22,635 nt of DNA. It comes from Larix sibirica. Taxonomy: Eukaryota; Streptophyta; Pinopsida; Pinales; Pinaceae. The notes beneath the pieces were generated by a model that was not told where the DNA came from, made no database searches, and saw only the letters and a program-made list of their open reading frames with translations. The DNA lies in the NCBI GenBank assembly GCA_004151065.3, contig NWUY0300047057.1:1-22635 (forward strand), read 5' to 3'. Numbering within the stretch: the stretch's first letter is position 1; every line of letters starts with the position of its first letter. Position numbers and translations under genes: made by a program. This document shows, in pieces, positions 1-10,686 of the stretch.

Positions 1-793
1 GCCAAAGGATTATAAATAAATCTGGGAGAGAAGGCTACTTATGAAAAAGTCATAGCAAGAGAATGGGTTGGTCAGTTTTTAGAGGACATCTAGAACTTGT
101 AGAGTAAAACAAAGAAGAGAGCCTATGAACAATGAAAACATATTAACTCATTGATTGGGAGAGTAAATTGTTGTACCAATAGACCCATGAACCCTGAAAA
201 ATAGAGGAAGGGTTGTGGAGATGTAAGCATATGACTTGCAATCATTGAATGAGATTGAGTGTTTATTTCCCAAGAGGGTTCTCGAATTGAAATGTTATGT
301 GCATTATGTAGATTTTGTATGTGTTTGGTTACTTAATCATTATAGTAGTAAAGAACAATATAAGACATAATCATTATAGCAGTGACATTTAGTTTTACTC
401 AATTTTTGTTGTGTAGACACATTGGGTAGTTCCGACATGCCAACTAGAATATGGATAATATTACATGTTGATAGGAACAACGTAATAACCATATTCTCAC
501 ATGTGTGTGTTTCAAGTGAATTACTACTAATATCGATATTATTTAATAAATATACATCCATGAATCCACGAGAAATTTTTAAACCGAACTATTTATAGTG
601 AGAAGAAGCTCGCTTTAGATTCAACTACCTTACCTCATTTCTATGTCCACCAACCTAACTTCTACCATATGCAAACCCTCCTACAGTTACCTAGTATTAT
701 ATTCACGTTTGTGGATACTAACTTTAGTGTTTTGTGTAATTCTTACTAAAAATTCATGTAGATTTTATTGCCTTTGGAATTTCCAATCTAGTG
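1..793. other. AT-rich region, no gene recognised
   Basis: No open frame longer than about 70 codons, and no family motif, was recognised on either strand. The first 250 bases have a composition that could be very old coding sequence, but the frames are broken by many stops and I could not assign a family. Confidence 0.5.
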
Positions 794-1069
794 TGACCCT
801 CTTGTCTATTTTAATGGTTGATGGGATGATATAGAATTATTTTAGGTTTTAGAAGTTCCTTTGGTTATAAACTCCGACTCTTAATATGCTAAGCTATGAG
901 AGTTGGCAATGCAAATTGATGAAGCAATAAAAGTAAGTGGCCAAATATTACCTTGTGACCCTGGTCTATTTTAGTGGTTGATGGGAGGATATAGGATTTA
1001 TTTTTAGGTTTGAGAAGTTCCTTTGGTCATAAATTCCACATATGCTAAGCTATGAGAGTTAGCAAATGG
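794..1069. repeat. Tandem duplication, period about 162 bp
   Basis: Two diverged copies lie head to tail, at 794-918 and 956-1069. Both begin with TGACCCT, continue through TCTATTTTA.TGGTTGATGGGA.GATATA and AGAAGTTCCTTTGGT, and end in TATGCTAAGCTATGAGAGTT. Small indels separate the copies. No coding potential is evident, so this looks like a local duplication in non-coding DNA. Confidence 0.85.
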
Positions 1070-1590
1070 AAAATGTGGAAAGCAAATTTAATTTGCTTTG
1101 CCAAACCAAGTAGCCAAACATTTCCGAAGTATTAGGACGTAATCACTTTGATTGAGTTTTATATGCATATTAAGTTTGATATTCCACCCTACTTTGTTTT
1201 TTCCATTTTCCTCCTTTAATAGTTATACTTAATGCATATTCATGATAAAAGTAAAAGTGGCGGAGGGAAGAATATTTATTCTTAAACATTGATGTAGAAC
1301 TATGAAGGTAAGAACTTGGTAGGTGATATTGATGGCTGGTTAAAGATTGTATTTTGAGTTTTGTCGTTTGCATTGATTTTCAGAAAGAGTATTATATTTA
1401 CATGGTAAAGTGTTTTTTATTTGGTGAATGTTATGTTTTTCTTACTTTTTTAGAGTTTGAATCATTGGATGATCATTAGATGATTATATGGAGTTCTTAC
1501 ATCGTCGATTCTTGGTATGTCTAAAAATTTGACGATTTGGCTTGGATGGAGTTTTCATCGAAATTTGGTGTTTTTTATTATGCAATATCT
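1070..1590. other. AT-rich spacer, nothing recognised
   Basis: T-rich non-coding sequence. Short open frames on both strands have no recognisable motif and look like chance. Confidence 0.45.
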
Positions 1591-1705
1591 GAATTTAACT
1601 ATGTTTTAATGGTGATTTTGATGGTAGAAATGGATTCAACACCATCAAANGAATTTAACTATGTTTTAATGGTGATTTTGATGGAAGAAAAGATTCAACA
1701 CCATG
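1591..1705. repeat. 59-bp duplication flanking a single N
   Basis: The segment starting GAATTTAACTATG at 1591-1649 is repeated almost exactly from 1651 (through ...CAACACCAT), with one N at 1650 exactly at the junction. The copies differ at a few positions. This is what is seen when two contigs with overlapping ends, or two alleles, are placed side by side instead of merged. The 184-codon open frame across this junction is therefore not trustworthy. Confidence 0.9.
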
Positions 1706-2400
1706 AAAAACCCCTAGGGCACCCAAAATTTCACAGTTTGAGAGTTGTAAGCAAGATTTTTAAAAATTTATGTTGGAATTTTCAAAATCGTTCCCAAAAA
1801 AATCAAAATTTTCCGTTTGAAATCATAGAAATTTTAGACTACGCGCATCATGCACTCCTTTATTGCACATCTACTTATATGCTCTCATTAAAATTATGTG
1901 ATCCTTTCCCATATAGATACCGATCTTTATCTGCTCTCATTCAAATTATGTGTCCCACTGCAGCTTCTCCAACTCTGACGAGATTCATAAATCAGGTGCA
2001 TTGCTTCCCAAAATCCCCAAGCACCTCGATGGGGTCTATGTTTTACCCTTTAATTATCGATGCAGTCTATGCTGTTAGTCATTGTTGTTGATGTTGTGTT
2101 ACCTAGCTGGTTTTCTAATTTCTATTCAAGGAAACCGGCCTGGGGTAGCATACAACACAAGTCAGTTGTTCTGAAGGTGTGGTGGAATGGTCTTTCCAAT
2201 CGAGTTGTTTTTAGTGTCAATTTTTTCATGTTTTTAGGGTTGATTTTGAAGTTCTTTGGGCTAGTTCTGGTCTTATGCCAGCCAAGAAAGGGCTTCTTTT
2301 GTGAAAATTTGTGATTTTATCTAGGATAAAGTTTACAACTAGCTTGATTTGCTCCCGGCCTAAATGAATTGAAGGTTTTTGTGCAGGTGAACTCTTGGGG
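1706..2400. other. Non-coding stretch, no feature recognised
   Basis: Open frames at 1537-2091 and 2060-2314 on the plus strand show no recognisable domain and have low-complexity composition; the first runs through the N junction. Nothing else identified. Confidence 0.4.
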
Positions 2401-2640
2401 AGGTGAATTTTGGGTTTGTGTGATAATTGCTGAATAATTGATAAAAAATATAAAAGATGGTGTTTACAATGAATGGTGTAGCCCATATAAATAGGTTCAC
2501 ATGGTGACTATTCACCANCATAGTAAAAATATAATTGTTGAATAATTGATAAAATATATAAAAGATGATGTTTACAATGAATGGTGTAGCCCGTATAAAT
2601 AGGCTCACATGGTGACTATTCACCAAAGGGATGTGTCCCT
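2400..2640 (-). promoter_or_regulatory. Probable LTR-type promoter and leader remnant, minus strand
   Basis: Read on the minus strand, the segment has the general make-up of a plant retroelement LTR. There is an AAGGGACACATCCCTT palindrome, then GGTGAATAGTCACC (also palindromic), a TATA-like CTATTTATA element, then ACACCATTCATTGTAAACA and AT-rich sequence. On the plus strand the same element reads TATAAATA (2486-2493 and, in the duplicated copy, 2594-2601), so the transcription direction is not certain. No retroelement protein was found beside it, so it would be a solo or truncated LTR. Family unknown. Confidence 0.35.
2423..2625. repeat. 95-bp duplication flanking a single N
   Basis: Copy one spans 2423-2517 and copy two 2531-2625; both run from ATAATTG.TGAATAATTGATAAA to CATGGTGACTATTCACCA and are about 94 percent identical. 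They are separated by a 13-base stretch that begins with an N at 2518. As at 1650, a near-perfect repeat beside a lone N suggests an unresolved assembly overlap or a collapsed heterozygous site rather than a biological tandem repeat. Confidence 0.9.
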
Positions 2641-4652
2641 TAATTAATTATAATCAATGTAATGTTATTTTATTATGTTATGTTATTTTATTATTATTAT
2701 TTATTAATGTTTACTTATATATTTGTTCATTACACCCATATTATCCTCCCTAGGTACATTACATTGCATCCCCATTTGCATGTTTCGTCCTTAAAACATG
2801 AGAGGAAGCTATACAATATGATATTCTAAGCAATGTAGTGAATTTGTACCAAGCATGGACATCCATCCATCCTAGTAAAATGGGGACATGGGGTCCATTT
2901 TATTCCTTGCCACCTTGATCTTGATCTTGGTTGCTCCTTTGGTACCATGTTGTGATTGTGCTACCATGGTATTTCCATGCGCTACTTTTAGTCTTCAATG
3001 TGCCTCCATATAGTTTCATTTTTTGTTGCATGTTTGTTGAAGCTCCCAATTATGCCTTGATGATTGTTATTTCTCATAGTGGTGTGGGTGCGATATATAA
3101 CAACCTTGTCATTGTTTTTTTCTTTGACGTTGCAACTTGTTGTTCCTTTGATGATTGTAGCTCCTTATCCCCCTCTTTTCATTTAAAGTTGACACTTGAT
3201 TTGAATTGTTTATAGGTACTTCAACTATTTTGCCCACAAGGACTTTTTCATGCATCCCCTTGGGCTCTTCATGTTTAGTAAGAGAAATATCCCACGATGT
3301 AATTTAATTTTTCTTGCACCAAAGCTTTAATTTTTCTTGCACCAATAGATACACACAATAATCAACAATATAATGAACACAACCGTGTAGAGAAAACCCT
3401 TGAGGTAGGGCAACACCATTAATTTTTCATTATGAAAGGAATCATGCGACAAGACACTTGCTTGCTACAGCTATTACATCCAATATCCAACTTGCCCAAT
3501 ATAATGATGCTCATGTGTATTTATACTTTCTCATGAGTATTCCTATGCCAACTACCTCTTACCATGTCTGTGACATAATTTGTTCATTTTGGGCATATTA
3601 GTTGATTTTGTAGAAATTTGATTCTCCAATTTGCAACTGTTTGCAAAGTTAAGCTTTTGAGAGAACGCCTCGAAGTTTGGAGCAGGGAAACCAGTTGACA
3701 TGTGTCCCCTTATCACATCAGTTTTCATAAATTCGCATGTACACAAGGATTACGATGTTTGTTTGTTTTTTATGTTTGTGGCTAAGGCATAGATCGCGCT
3801 TTTAATTTAGCACAGTGGCTTGATCTAGCCTGCTAGAGTGGATGCCTCTCACGGACAGTGACAATGATGGCTCACTATCTTGGTGACAAGGTTTTATGTG
3901 GAGGTTACATATAGAGCTCAATGTGCTAGTCATGGATACGATGATTCCTTCATGTTGATGGCTTGTTTGACATCATGCTTCATGAGGTGGCTCAATTTCA
4001 TTGCCCTGAACAGAGATTAGTTGAGTGTTTGGTTAGTGTGTGGTTTGGTTTGGAGGGGATAACCAAGGTTGTAAACTGCATTGAACTTTGAACTGTCATA
4101 CTAGACATTGGTCGAGTGTGTATTTTTGCATTGAACTATTGTACTGGAATATTTATGGTACTATTGCAGAGTTGCATTGAAGAAGCGTTTTGGGGGTTTA
4201 TTTGTTTTCTAGCCGAGTTGACTTGGGTTTGTAGAGAAGATGGTTTTCAGCTGTGGTTTTTCCTGTGCAGGGATCTGGTTTTTGGATTTTTGAGCGTGCT
4301 AGTGTTTGTCCAATTAGCTAGTTTCCGTTGGGTTCCAGGGAGTTGAATTTGTTGGCCATCAGTTATTGATAGCATGGCGAGGGTTTTTGTGTTTAAATGC
4401 TTGGATTGGGTGCCTTTTTTCACGAGTTTGGTGGTCTTGTTGGGAGGGGGATGTGTTTGTGGCCAAGTTTTGGTTGAAACTCCTGGTTAATGAGAGCTTT
4501 GGCAGGTGCGGTGTGTAGATATAGGGGCTCAATGTTGGGGACAAGGTCTGGTTCGATGCATTCGCAGGTTGCAAAGTAGAGGTAATCCTTGTCTTCTGTA
4601 GATTCAATGAAATTAGGAAATTGAATGCAAATAGGATCTTTCTTTTGCTAGC
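2641..4652. other. Long non-coding stretch
   Basis: A (TTA/TTAT)-rich simple tract lies around 2660-2710. The rest is moderately AT-rich with only short open frames (for example 2931-3215 and 4116-4346 plus, 3552-3746 minus). These have hydrophobic, low-complexity translations and no recognisable family. I see no RNA gene or supported coding region here. Confidence 0.4.
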
Positions 4653-4786
4653 TCATGGTAGGGTTTTTTTGCGATGTGAATTGTGTTAGGGTTTTGGATG
4701 CGAATTTTTTTTGCATCGGTATTTGTTAGGGTTTTTGGGTTAGCATCTATATTTCTTATGGTTTTGGGTAGGTATCTGCTATTTCG
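4653..4786. repeat. About 36-bp minisatellite with TTAGGGTTTT core
   Basis: About four degenerate units with the core T(G)TTAGGGTTTTTGG, followed by a G.ATC/GAAT-like half, start near 4653, 4683, 4724 and 4753. The core resembles plant telomere-type sequence (TTTAGGG), but the long T run and the 33-40 bp period show a minisatellite rather than true telomere repeats. A related, more diverged segment may occur near 5034-5105 (ending ..GTGGGATTTTCTTGCCTTATGAAT). Confidence 0.6.
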
Positions 4787-4789
4787 ATT

Positions 4790-5555
4790 GGAATCCTTGA
4801 TTAGGAGCGAAATTTGTGTTGTAATATCCAAATAGCAAATTATTTAATTAATTCACCAAAACAATTAATCCCTTTGCTTGTTGATTGCTATACACACCAT
4901 TACTTATACGTTAGCGAATTCTATTTCGGCTCTCTATCACCTTCACATGGTTGTTGTGCAACTTTGATTCAGACTATAATAGTTTTTAATTCCATGTGAT
5001 TGATATATCTCCTTGGCCTTTGTGGCTTAAATGCAATTAGAAAATTAAACACAGTTATAATATTTTCTTCTGCCAGTTTGTGGTGGGATTTTCTTGCCTT
5101 ATGAATATCCATCTTCATGCGTAAGTTCCAACCATTCATCTCTGTGGAGACTTGATTACTTGCCTTACTCTGAGTATGAAAGAGGAGACTACCGAATATT
5201 ACTATTGGAAGGACAGTTGGCCTCCAGACCCATTGTAGCACAAGCCATTATGCCAGTTTCCTTCCCTAGCATTATTGAGTACTTGTCATCCTCATGTATT
5301 GCCTTGTATACGGTTTCTCACAATATTCATGAGCCCACAATAGTCACTTTCGCCATGCTTCCCTATTCTCTTTGGCAGGAGGGAGAATTTCTCCCCTAAC
5401 ATAAGGAATAGGAGGAAGAATTGCTCCTTAATCTCTATATCACCAGGCAGGAGGGCCAGTCATAATCTAGGGGTGAAATTTCCCATTCAAATATCAATAA
5501 TAAGAGATTCTCTGCTTACATCATTTCCCCTCAAGAGCTACCCATTTGCACGGTA
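4790..5555. other. Non-coding stretch with one unassigned 101-codon open frame
   Basis: The plus-strand open frame at 5094-5399 (101 codons) has mixed composition (EYERGDYRILLLEGQ near its middle) but no domain I recognise. Its upstream part overlaps sequence similar to the minisatellite flank near 4605-4680. A perfect short palindrome, GGGAGAATTTCTCCC, lies at 5381-5395. A real gene cannot be supported from sequence alone. Confidence 0.35.
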
Positions 5556-5561
5556 CATTTG

Positions 5562-5655
5562 TACTTGTGGCATTTGCAATGTCCATGTTCATTCTGGGAA
5601 AGCTGCGATGTGTGGGATTTGTTGCGACCAAGGAATGTAGGTGACGAACATGTTA
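5562..5655 (+). pseudogene. Cys-rich segment, copy A (unassigned)
   Basis: Translated in one frame this stretch reads CTCGICNVHVHSGK, then a short gap, then MCGICCDQGM. The same pattern, with many substitutions, recurs at 6378-6470. Conservation of the Cys and His positions and of the CCxQGM ending between diverged copies suggests the segment once coded for a small zinc-binding module or exon. The surrounding frame is quickly interrupted. I do not recognise the family, and no function is assigned. Confidence 0.35.
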
Positions 5656-5924
5656 TGAAGAATCTGTTGATTATTGTCAATGCCATTACTTCTAGGAAAC
5701 AAGTTGTGGTTGGACAATGTGATTGGAGCATTTTGCTAATCATCTAGACATGTCTTGTATTTTTCATATTTAATTATGCTTCTCTACATAAAACCTTTTT
5801 TCCATTTTCAATAATTGTTTAAAAGGATACTTTCTTAATCGATTGTGAAGGATTGTAGAAAGGTTTGGCCATATGTTACATGGGTTTTTTATTTTTTATC
5901 TAGGAAGCAAGGCTTCTTCCATTG

Positions 5925-6062
5925 AATTGGCCCTTGAGTTTGATGCACATAAATTAGTTCATCGTTTTGCTTTGGATAAAAAAGAAACAAGAATCGTCCC
6001 TTTAGATAGGATCCTAGGTTTGATGCACAAAATGAAGTCTTTTGCTCTGGATAAAATGATCC
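5925..6062. repeat. Tandem duplication of about 50 bp, period about 80 bp
   Basis: GTTTGATGCACA(T)AA..TT.....TTTTGCT.TGGATAAAA occurs at about 5937-5984 and again at about 6016-6060, with small indels. It is open in one plus-strand frame (5873-6070), but the minus strand is also open (5889-6077) and neither translation resembles a known protein. Confidence 0.6.
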
Positions 6063-6259
6063 ATTTTTAGGATTCACATCTTTGATATTTATTTATTGGA
6101 AACAACCAAATTTGAAAGTAGGTACCTCCAAAATCCAAAACTAGTGTCATATTTATAATAATAGCTCGACCTTGAATGTGTACAATGTGGATGAACCTTT
6201 AGAAATTTTTATATTAGAATCGGAATCTCAGTTAATCTTGATTAATTTAAATTGTTGCA

Positions 6260-6679
6260 TTGCTTAATATTGAGATCGCTTTCACTTTTCCCATTCCATT
6301 GTTTCAAATTTCAGAGATTGATTTGATGATTGATAATGTATATATATTGTTGAACTGCAAATTTTGTTCCTTTTGTTGTAGTTTTTGCATTTGCAATGCT
6401 CATCTTAATTCTGAGCAAGTTTCCCTATGTGAGCTTTGTTGCGAGCAAGGAATGCGGGTGTGGAACCAAGTTTGTCTTGTGCAGGTTTATGTTACTTATA
6501 TTGGCTTAGATCTATTTCTTCAATATAAAAAAATTGCAGAAGAGGGTGTTTTTCATAGATTTATATTCAAAAAATTGTATATCTTGTTTATATGTTGTCA
6601 AAAAAAGGTTAGATATCATTTTAGATACATGTTTGCAATCTTGAAGCCAGGACAATGTTTTTTTTTTTACAATTTCTAA
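6260..6679 (+). pseudogene. 139-codon open frame holding Cys-rich copy B
   Basis: The open frame contains the second copy of the Cys-rich segment (residues about 37-66; CSFCICNAHLNS, then LCELCCEQGM). Upstream of it is a T-rich stretch ending TTTTGTTGTAG just before TTTTTGCATTTGC, which could be a splice acceptor, so the segment may be an exon rather than the middle of one long reading frame. The N- and C-terminal parts look like read-through of non-coding AT-rich DNA (poly-F near the end). Family unknown. Either this or the copy at 5562 may be the relic of a duplicated exon. Confidence 0.35.
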
Positions 6680-7040
6680 TAAAAATGTTGGATGTTATGG
6701 AATAGTATGACACCAGAAACAAGTTCCCTACAGTATGGATCAAGTATCAATGATTGTCCATTGTTTTTTGTTTGTCCTTTTTCAAAGAACATGTGATAGC
6801 ATAGATATAGATCACTCTATGAACTATGTTAGTATGTATGACATCCATCATGTGTTCATGATTTTTAATATAACTAAAAGTTATTTTCTTGGCAAACAAA
6901 TCCAACATGCCTTGTGGCCATAATAGGGATTTTCCCCCTTGCTGGGTAGAATTCTCACACCTCCTAGTATTTTTACTGCCTGGTGGGAATATATATTTAC
7001 TTGCAGGAATTTGCTACATGTATCTTGTGAATTGTGACAT
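6680..7040. other. Spacer before the tandem array
   Basis: AT-rich with two short plus-strand open frames (6735-6923 and 6889-7089) of unremarkable composition. The second runs into the first array unit. No feature recognised. Confidence 0.4.
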
Positions 7041-8034
7041 TTTTCTAGTGGCATTCAATAGTATGGGTTGGTTGATAGATCGATTGTAGAGATGAGCAGT
7101 GGTTGTGTTGCTAGAAATAACAAGCAACACTATAGAAATTATGTCGTGTGTCATAGATGATAGTACAACATTTATTGTAATGAGGCATGCAATAGAAATG
7201 AGCTCAAGCTACCTTTAGCCATATGATTTGCATAGGTCCGTTGTTTAGCAGTTCTTTGCTTTGAATTAAGATAGTGATTTTTCTTGCAAAAATATGCTTT
7301 TTGACTAGATTATCCCTTCCTTCATCTAGTCGTGAGTTGGCATTTTCACTAGATGCAAAATGAACAAGGAAAAAATTATATTACAATGGTTAGGACTTTG
7401 TGGTAGTAGTTGCTTTGCATGCTTAGGATGTCTTTTCTATGCTCAAAACTTCCAGTACTGTTGCTATGAAAATATGTCATTGTGATTCGATGCATCTACC
7501 TAGTGACCTTTAATAGTATGGGTTGTATGATATATTGATTGTAGAGGTAAGCAGTTTTCTGCTTGGAATTGAGATAAGCCTTTTGCTTCTAAGAATATGC
7601 TTTTTGGATGGATTTGCCGTTGCTTTATCCGATTTCTAGTTGGATTTTTCACCAGACACAAAACAAACAGGGTAGGTATTAGATTGTAATGGCCATGATT
7701 GTGTGCCTAGTAGTTTCTTTACATCCCTAGGCTTTATGTCCTATGCTAAAAAAATTGAATACTTTTGCTATGAAAATATGTCATTGTGAATTGATGCATC
7801 TGTCTAGTGGCCTTTATCATTATGGATTGGCCTTTGATAGCAATCAACACTATAGAAATCATGTTGTATGTCATAGATGATACTAGAACATTTATTGTAA
7901 TGAGGGATGTGATAGAAATCATCACAGGCCATCTTTAGCATACTAGGCCTATGATTTGCATAGGCCAATATGATCAAGTCAAGGCTGATTTTTTTGTCTT
8001 ATGCTCAAAACTTTCAACACTTTTGATATGAAAA

Positions 8035-8345
8035 TATGTCATTGTGAAAGCCTTGATCATAGAACAACACATTTGGCCAAATCATCAAGTCAAATAGGAA
8101 AACAATACAGAATGCATAGAAATGAATGCATTTGACAACTTCTAGGCCTTTGTTTAAAACATGTAGTTTTGTTCTTTATTGATTGCTTCTATGCATGTTT
8201 TTTATTCTCTGGGTCCATTGCATTTTTGCTTTCAATGATCATGTGCTTTTGCAATTGATGCAAGAGATATGCAAGAGATCAAAAGACTTCCACTATTGTC
8301 TAGGTGATTGTTTGTTTGATGCACTTGAAGTCTTGAATCTGTTTT
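8035..8345 (+). repeat. Internally deleted copy of the element's upstream and OTU-start region
   Basis: Bases 8035-8210 (CCTTGATCATA.AACA... through GACAACTTCTAGGCCTTTGTTTAAAACAT) match 10427-10610. Then, after a deletion, 8245-8340 matches the OTU start at 10815-10940 (CTTTTGCAAT..., ATATGCAAG.GATC, AAAGACTTCCAC, GATGCACTTGAAGTCTTG). In the frame beginning at 8300 it reads LGDCLFDALEVL, close to the OTU active-site motif DGxCLFxAL, with only the first Asp replaced. In the main copy (10900-10935) a four-base loss destroys this stretch. So this array piece is a copy of the coding region taken before that damage. Confidence 0.75.
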
Positions 8346-8956
8346 TTGACTAGATTTTCCTTTGCTTCATCCAGTTGCTAGTTGGTATTTTCACTAGATA
8401 CAAAATGAACAAGGCATAAATTAGATTGCAATGGTTAGGATTGTGTGCTTAGTAGTTGCTCTGCATACTTAGGATTTATGTTCTATGCTAAAAAAATTCA
8501 GTACCATTGCTATGAAAATATGTCTGTGAATTCACGAATTTGTCTAGTGGCCTTTTAACGGTATGGGTTGGCTGATAGATCAATTGTAGAGGTAAGCAGT
8601 TTTCTTCTTGGAATTGAGATAGCCCTTTTACTTTTAAGAATCCGCTTTTTGACTAGATTTTCCCTTGCTCTATCTGGTTTCCAGTTGGAATTTTCACTAG
8701 ACACAAAATGGAAAGTGCATAAATTACATTGCAATGGCCATGATTGTGTGCCCTATGGTTGCTTTGCAAGCTTGGACTTTCTGTCCTATGATCAAAACTT
8801 TGAATACTTTTGCTATGAAAATATGTCATTGTGAATTGACACATCTGTCTAGTGGCCTTTAGCAATGTGTATTGGCCTTTAATAGTAAGCAACGCTATAT
8901 AAATTATGTCGTGTATCATAAACAATACTGTAACATTTCCTGTAATGAGGCGTGTG

Positions 8957-10214
8957 ATAGAAATCATCTCAGGCCATCTTTAGCATAGTAGGCATGTGAT
9001 TTGCATAGGCCAATTTGATGAAGTCCACGGCATCAAGACGATTTCATCAGTAAGTAAGTAAAATCTATTTGTTCTTTGTGTATTATACATATTAATTAAG
9101 TTTAGTAAAGAATTTGTTAATTAATTTTAGAGTTGTTATTTAGCAGTTCTCTGCTTTGAACTGAGGTAGGCCTTTTTCTTGTAAGAATCTCGTTTTTTAC
9201 TAGATTTCCCCTTGCTTCATTCAGTTTCCAATTGCAATTTTCACTAGATAGAAAATGAATAGGGAAAAAATTAGATTCCAATGACGAGGAATGTGTATTG
9301 AATCGATCATCTTTTGGCTAGGAAACATTTATTTTAATTGAAAGACTTCGACTACGGTCTGGGTGATTATTTTTTTTATGCACTTGAAGTCTTGAATCTG
9401 TTTTTTGACTAGATTTTCCCTTGCTTCATCCAGTTGCGAGTTGAAATTTTCACCAGACACAAAATGAACAGGACATAAATTAGATTGCAATGCCCAACAT
9501 TGTGTTCTTAGTGGTTGCTTTGCATGCTTGGACTTTGTGTCTTATGCTCAAAACTTTGAATGCTTTTGCTATGAAAATATGTCATTGTGAATTGTTGAAT
9601 CTATCTAGTGGACTTTAGCAGTGTGGATTAGCCTTTAATAGCAAACAACGCTATATAAATTATGTCATGTGCCATAGATGATACTATAACATTTACTGTA
9701 ATGAGGCATGTGATAGAAATCAACTGAGGCCATCTTTAGCATAGTAGGCATATGATTTGCATAAGCCAATTTGATGAAGTCTATGGCATGAATAGGGTTT
9801 TCATCAACAAGTAAGTAAAATCTATGAAAAGAAAATAAGTAAAATCCATTTGTTATTTTTATATTATATATATTAATTAACTTCTATAAAGAATATGTTA
9901 ATCAATTTTAGATATGTTATTTAGCAGTTCTCTGCTTCGAATTGAGGTGGGCTTTTGCTTGTAAGAATCTTGTTTTGGCATGTGAGAGAAATCAAGTTAG
10001 GCCATCTTTAGCAAAGTAGGCATATGATTTGCATACGCCAACTTGATGAATTCTATGGCATGATGAGAATTTTCATTAGCAAGTAAGTAAAATCTATGAA
10101 GAGAAAACAAGTAAAATCTATTTGTTCTTTGTGTATTATACATCTTAATTAACTTTTGTAAAGAATCCATTAATTAATTTTAGAGTTTTTATTTAGTAGT
10201 TCTGTGCTTCAAAT
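8957..10214. repeat. Three copies of a 210-220 bp block with repeated GTAAGTAA
   Basis: The blocks span about 8957-9166, 9727-9946 and 9999-10214. Each has CATCTTTAGCA..GTAGGCAT, TTTGCATA.GCCAA, a GGCAT..., TTTTCATCA, then AAGTAAGTAAAATCTAT..., a TATTATAcATATTAATTAA stretch and a TTTAGAG.T.TTATTTAG tail that meets AG(C/T)AGTTCT. In the second and third copies the AAGTAAAATC part is itself doubled. The block has the outward look of an AT-rich intron (donor-like GTAAGTAA, acceptor-like TTATTTAG), but no flanking exon could be shown. Confidence 0.8.
9300..9400 (+). repeat. Second array copy of the OTU-start segment
   Basis: ATCGATCATCTTTTGG, then ATTTTAATTGAAAGACTTC, then GCACTTGAAGTCTTG align with 10850-10935. 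In the frame of the 9359 codon it reads LGDYFFYALEVL, so the Cys codon of the OTU motif has become Tyr. It is followed directly by an array block (GACTAGATTTTCCC at about 9405), the same joint as at 8345, so both copies come from one rearranged unit that was then amplified. Confidence 0.7.
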
Positions 10215-10686
10215 TGAGATGGGCATTTTGCTTGTAAGAATCTCGTTTTGCACTAAATTTACCCTTGCTTCATTCAGTTTCCAATTGCAATTTTCACTAG
10301 ACACAAAATGGACAGGGTAGAAATTAGATTCCAAAGGCTAGGATTGTGTACTGAATAGTTGCTTTGCATGCATAGGCTTTATGTCCTATGCTCAAGACTT
10401 TCAAGACTTTTGATGTGAAAATATGTCATTATGACTGCCTTGATCATATAACAAGGCATTTAGCCAATTCATCAAGTCAAGTAGGAATGCAATACAAAAT
10501 GCATAGAAACGAATGCATTTGACAACTTCTAGGCCTTTGTTTAAAACATATAGTTTTTTTCTTTGTCCATTGCTTCTATGCATGTTTTGATTCTTTGTTG
10601 TCCATTTTTTTTCAATGATAGTTGTTTAACTATATCTAGCTTTTGACTTGAAAAACTTTGCTATTCTCAGGAGGCTTGCTTTCTAG

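Larger units (their letters stand above)
7040..10450. repeat. Degenerate tandem array, 300-450 bp units with nested larger units
   Basis: Four marker blocks recur in the same order. GACTAGATTTTCCCTTGCTTCATCCAGTT-like starts near 7299, 7599, 8342, 8647, 9193, 9400 and 10246. ATGAAAATATGTCATTGTGA-like starts near 7466, 7767, 8028, 8512, 8814, 9570 and 10416. TCTAGTGGCCTTTA-like starts near 7046, 7499, 7803, 8542, 8848 and 9602. AGCAGTTCTCTGCTT-like starts near 7246, 7548, 8594, 9143, 9922 and 10195. Between some units a further block carries GCCATCTTTAGCATAGTAGGCATATGATTTGCATAGGCCAA. Copies are roughly 75-90 percent alike by eye and differ by indels. No frame is conserved over whole units. The array directly abuts the OTU-like coding region of the Helitron element and includes fragments of it. 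Confidence 0.92.

Noticed and set aside
5381-5395. GGGAGAATTTCTCCC palindrome as a terminator or operator
   Set aside because: Short, isolated and in a eukaryotic non-coding region; no supporting context.
8653-8967. 104-codon minus-strand open frame
   Set aside because: It lies in the tandem array, the frame is not kept in the other array units, and no domain is visible; chance.
7040-10450. CRISPR array
   Set aside because: Repeat units are hundreds of bases long, diverged and adjacent without uniform unique spacers, and the sequence is eukaryotic.
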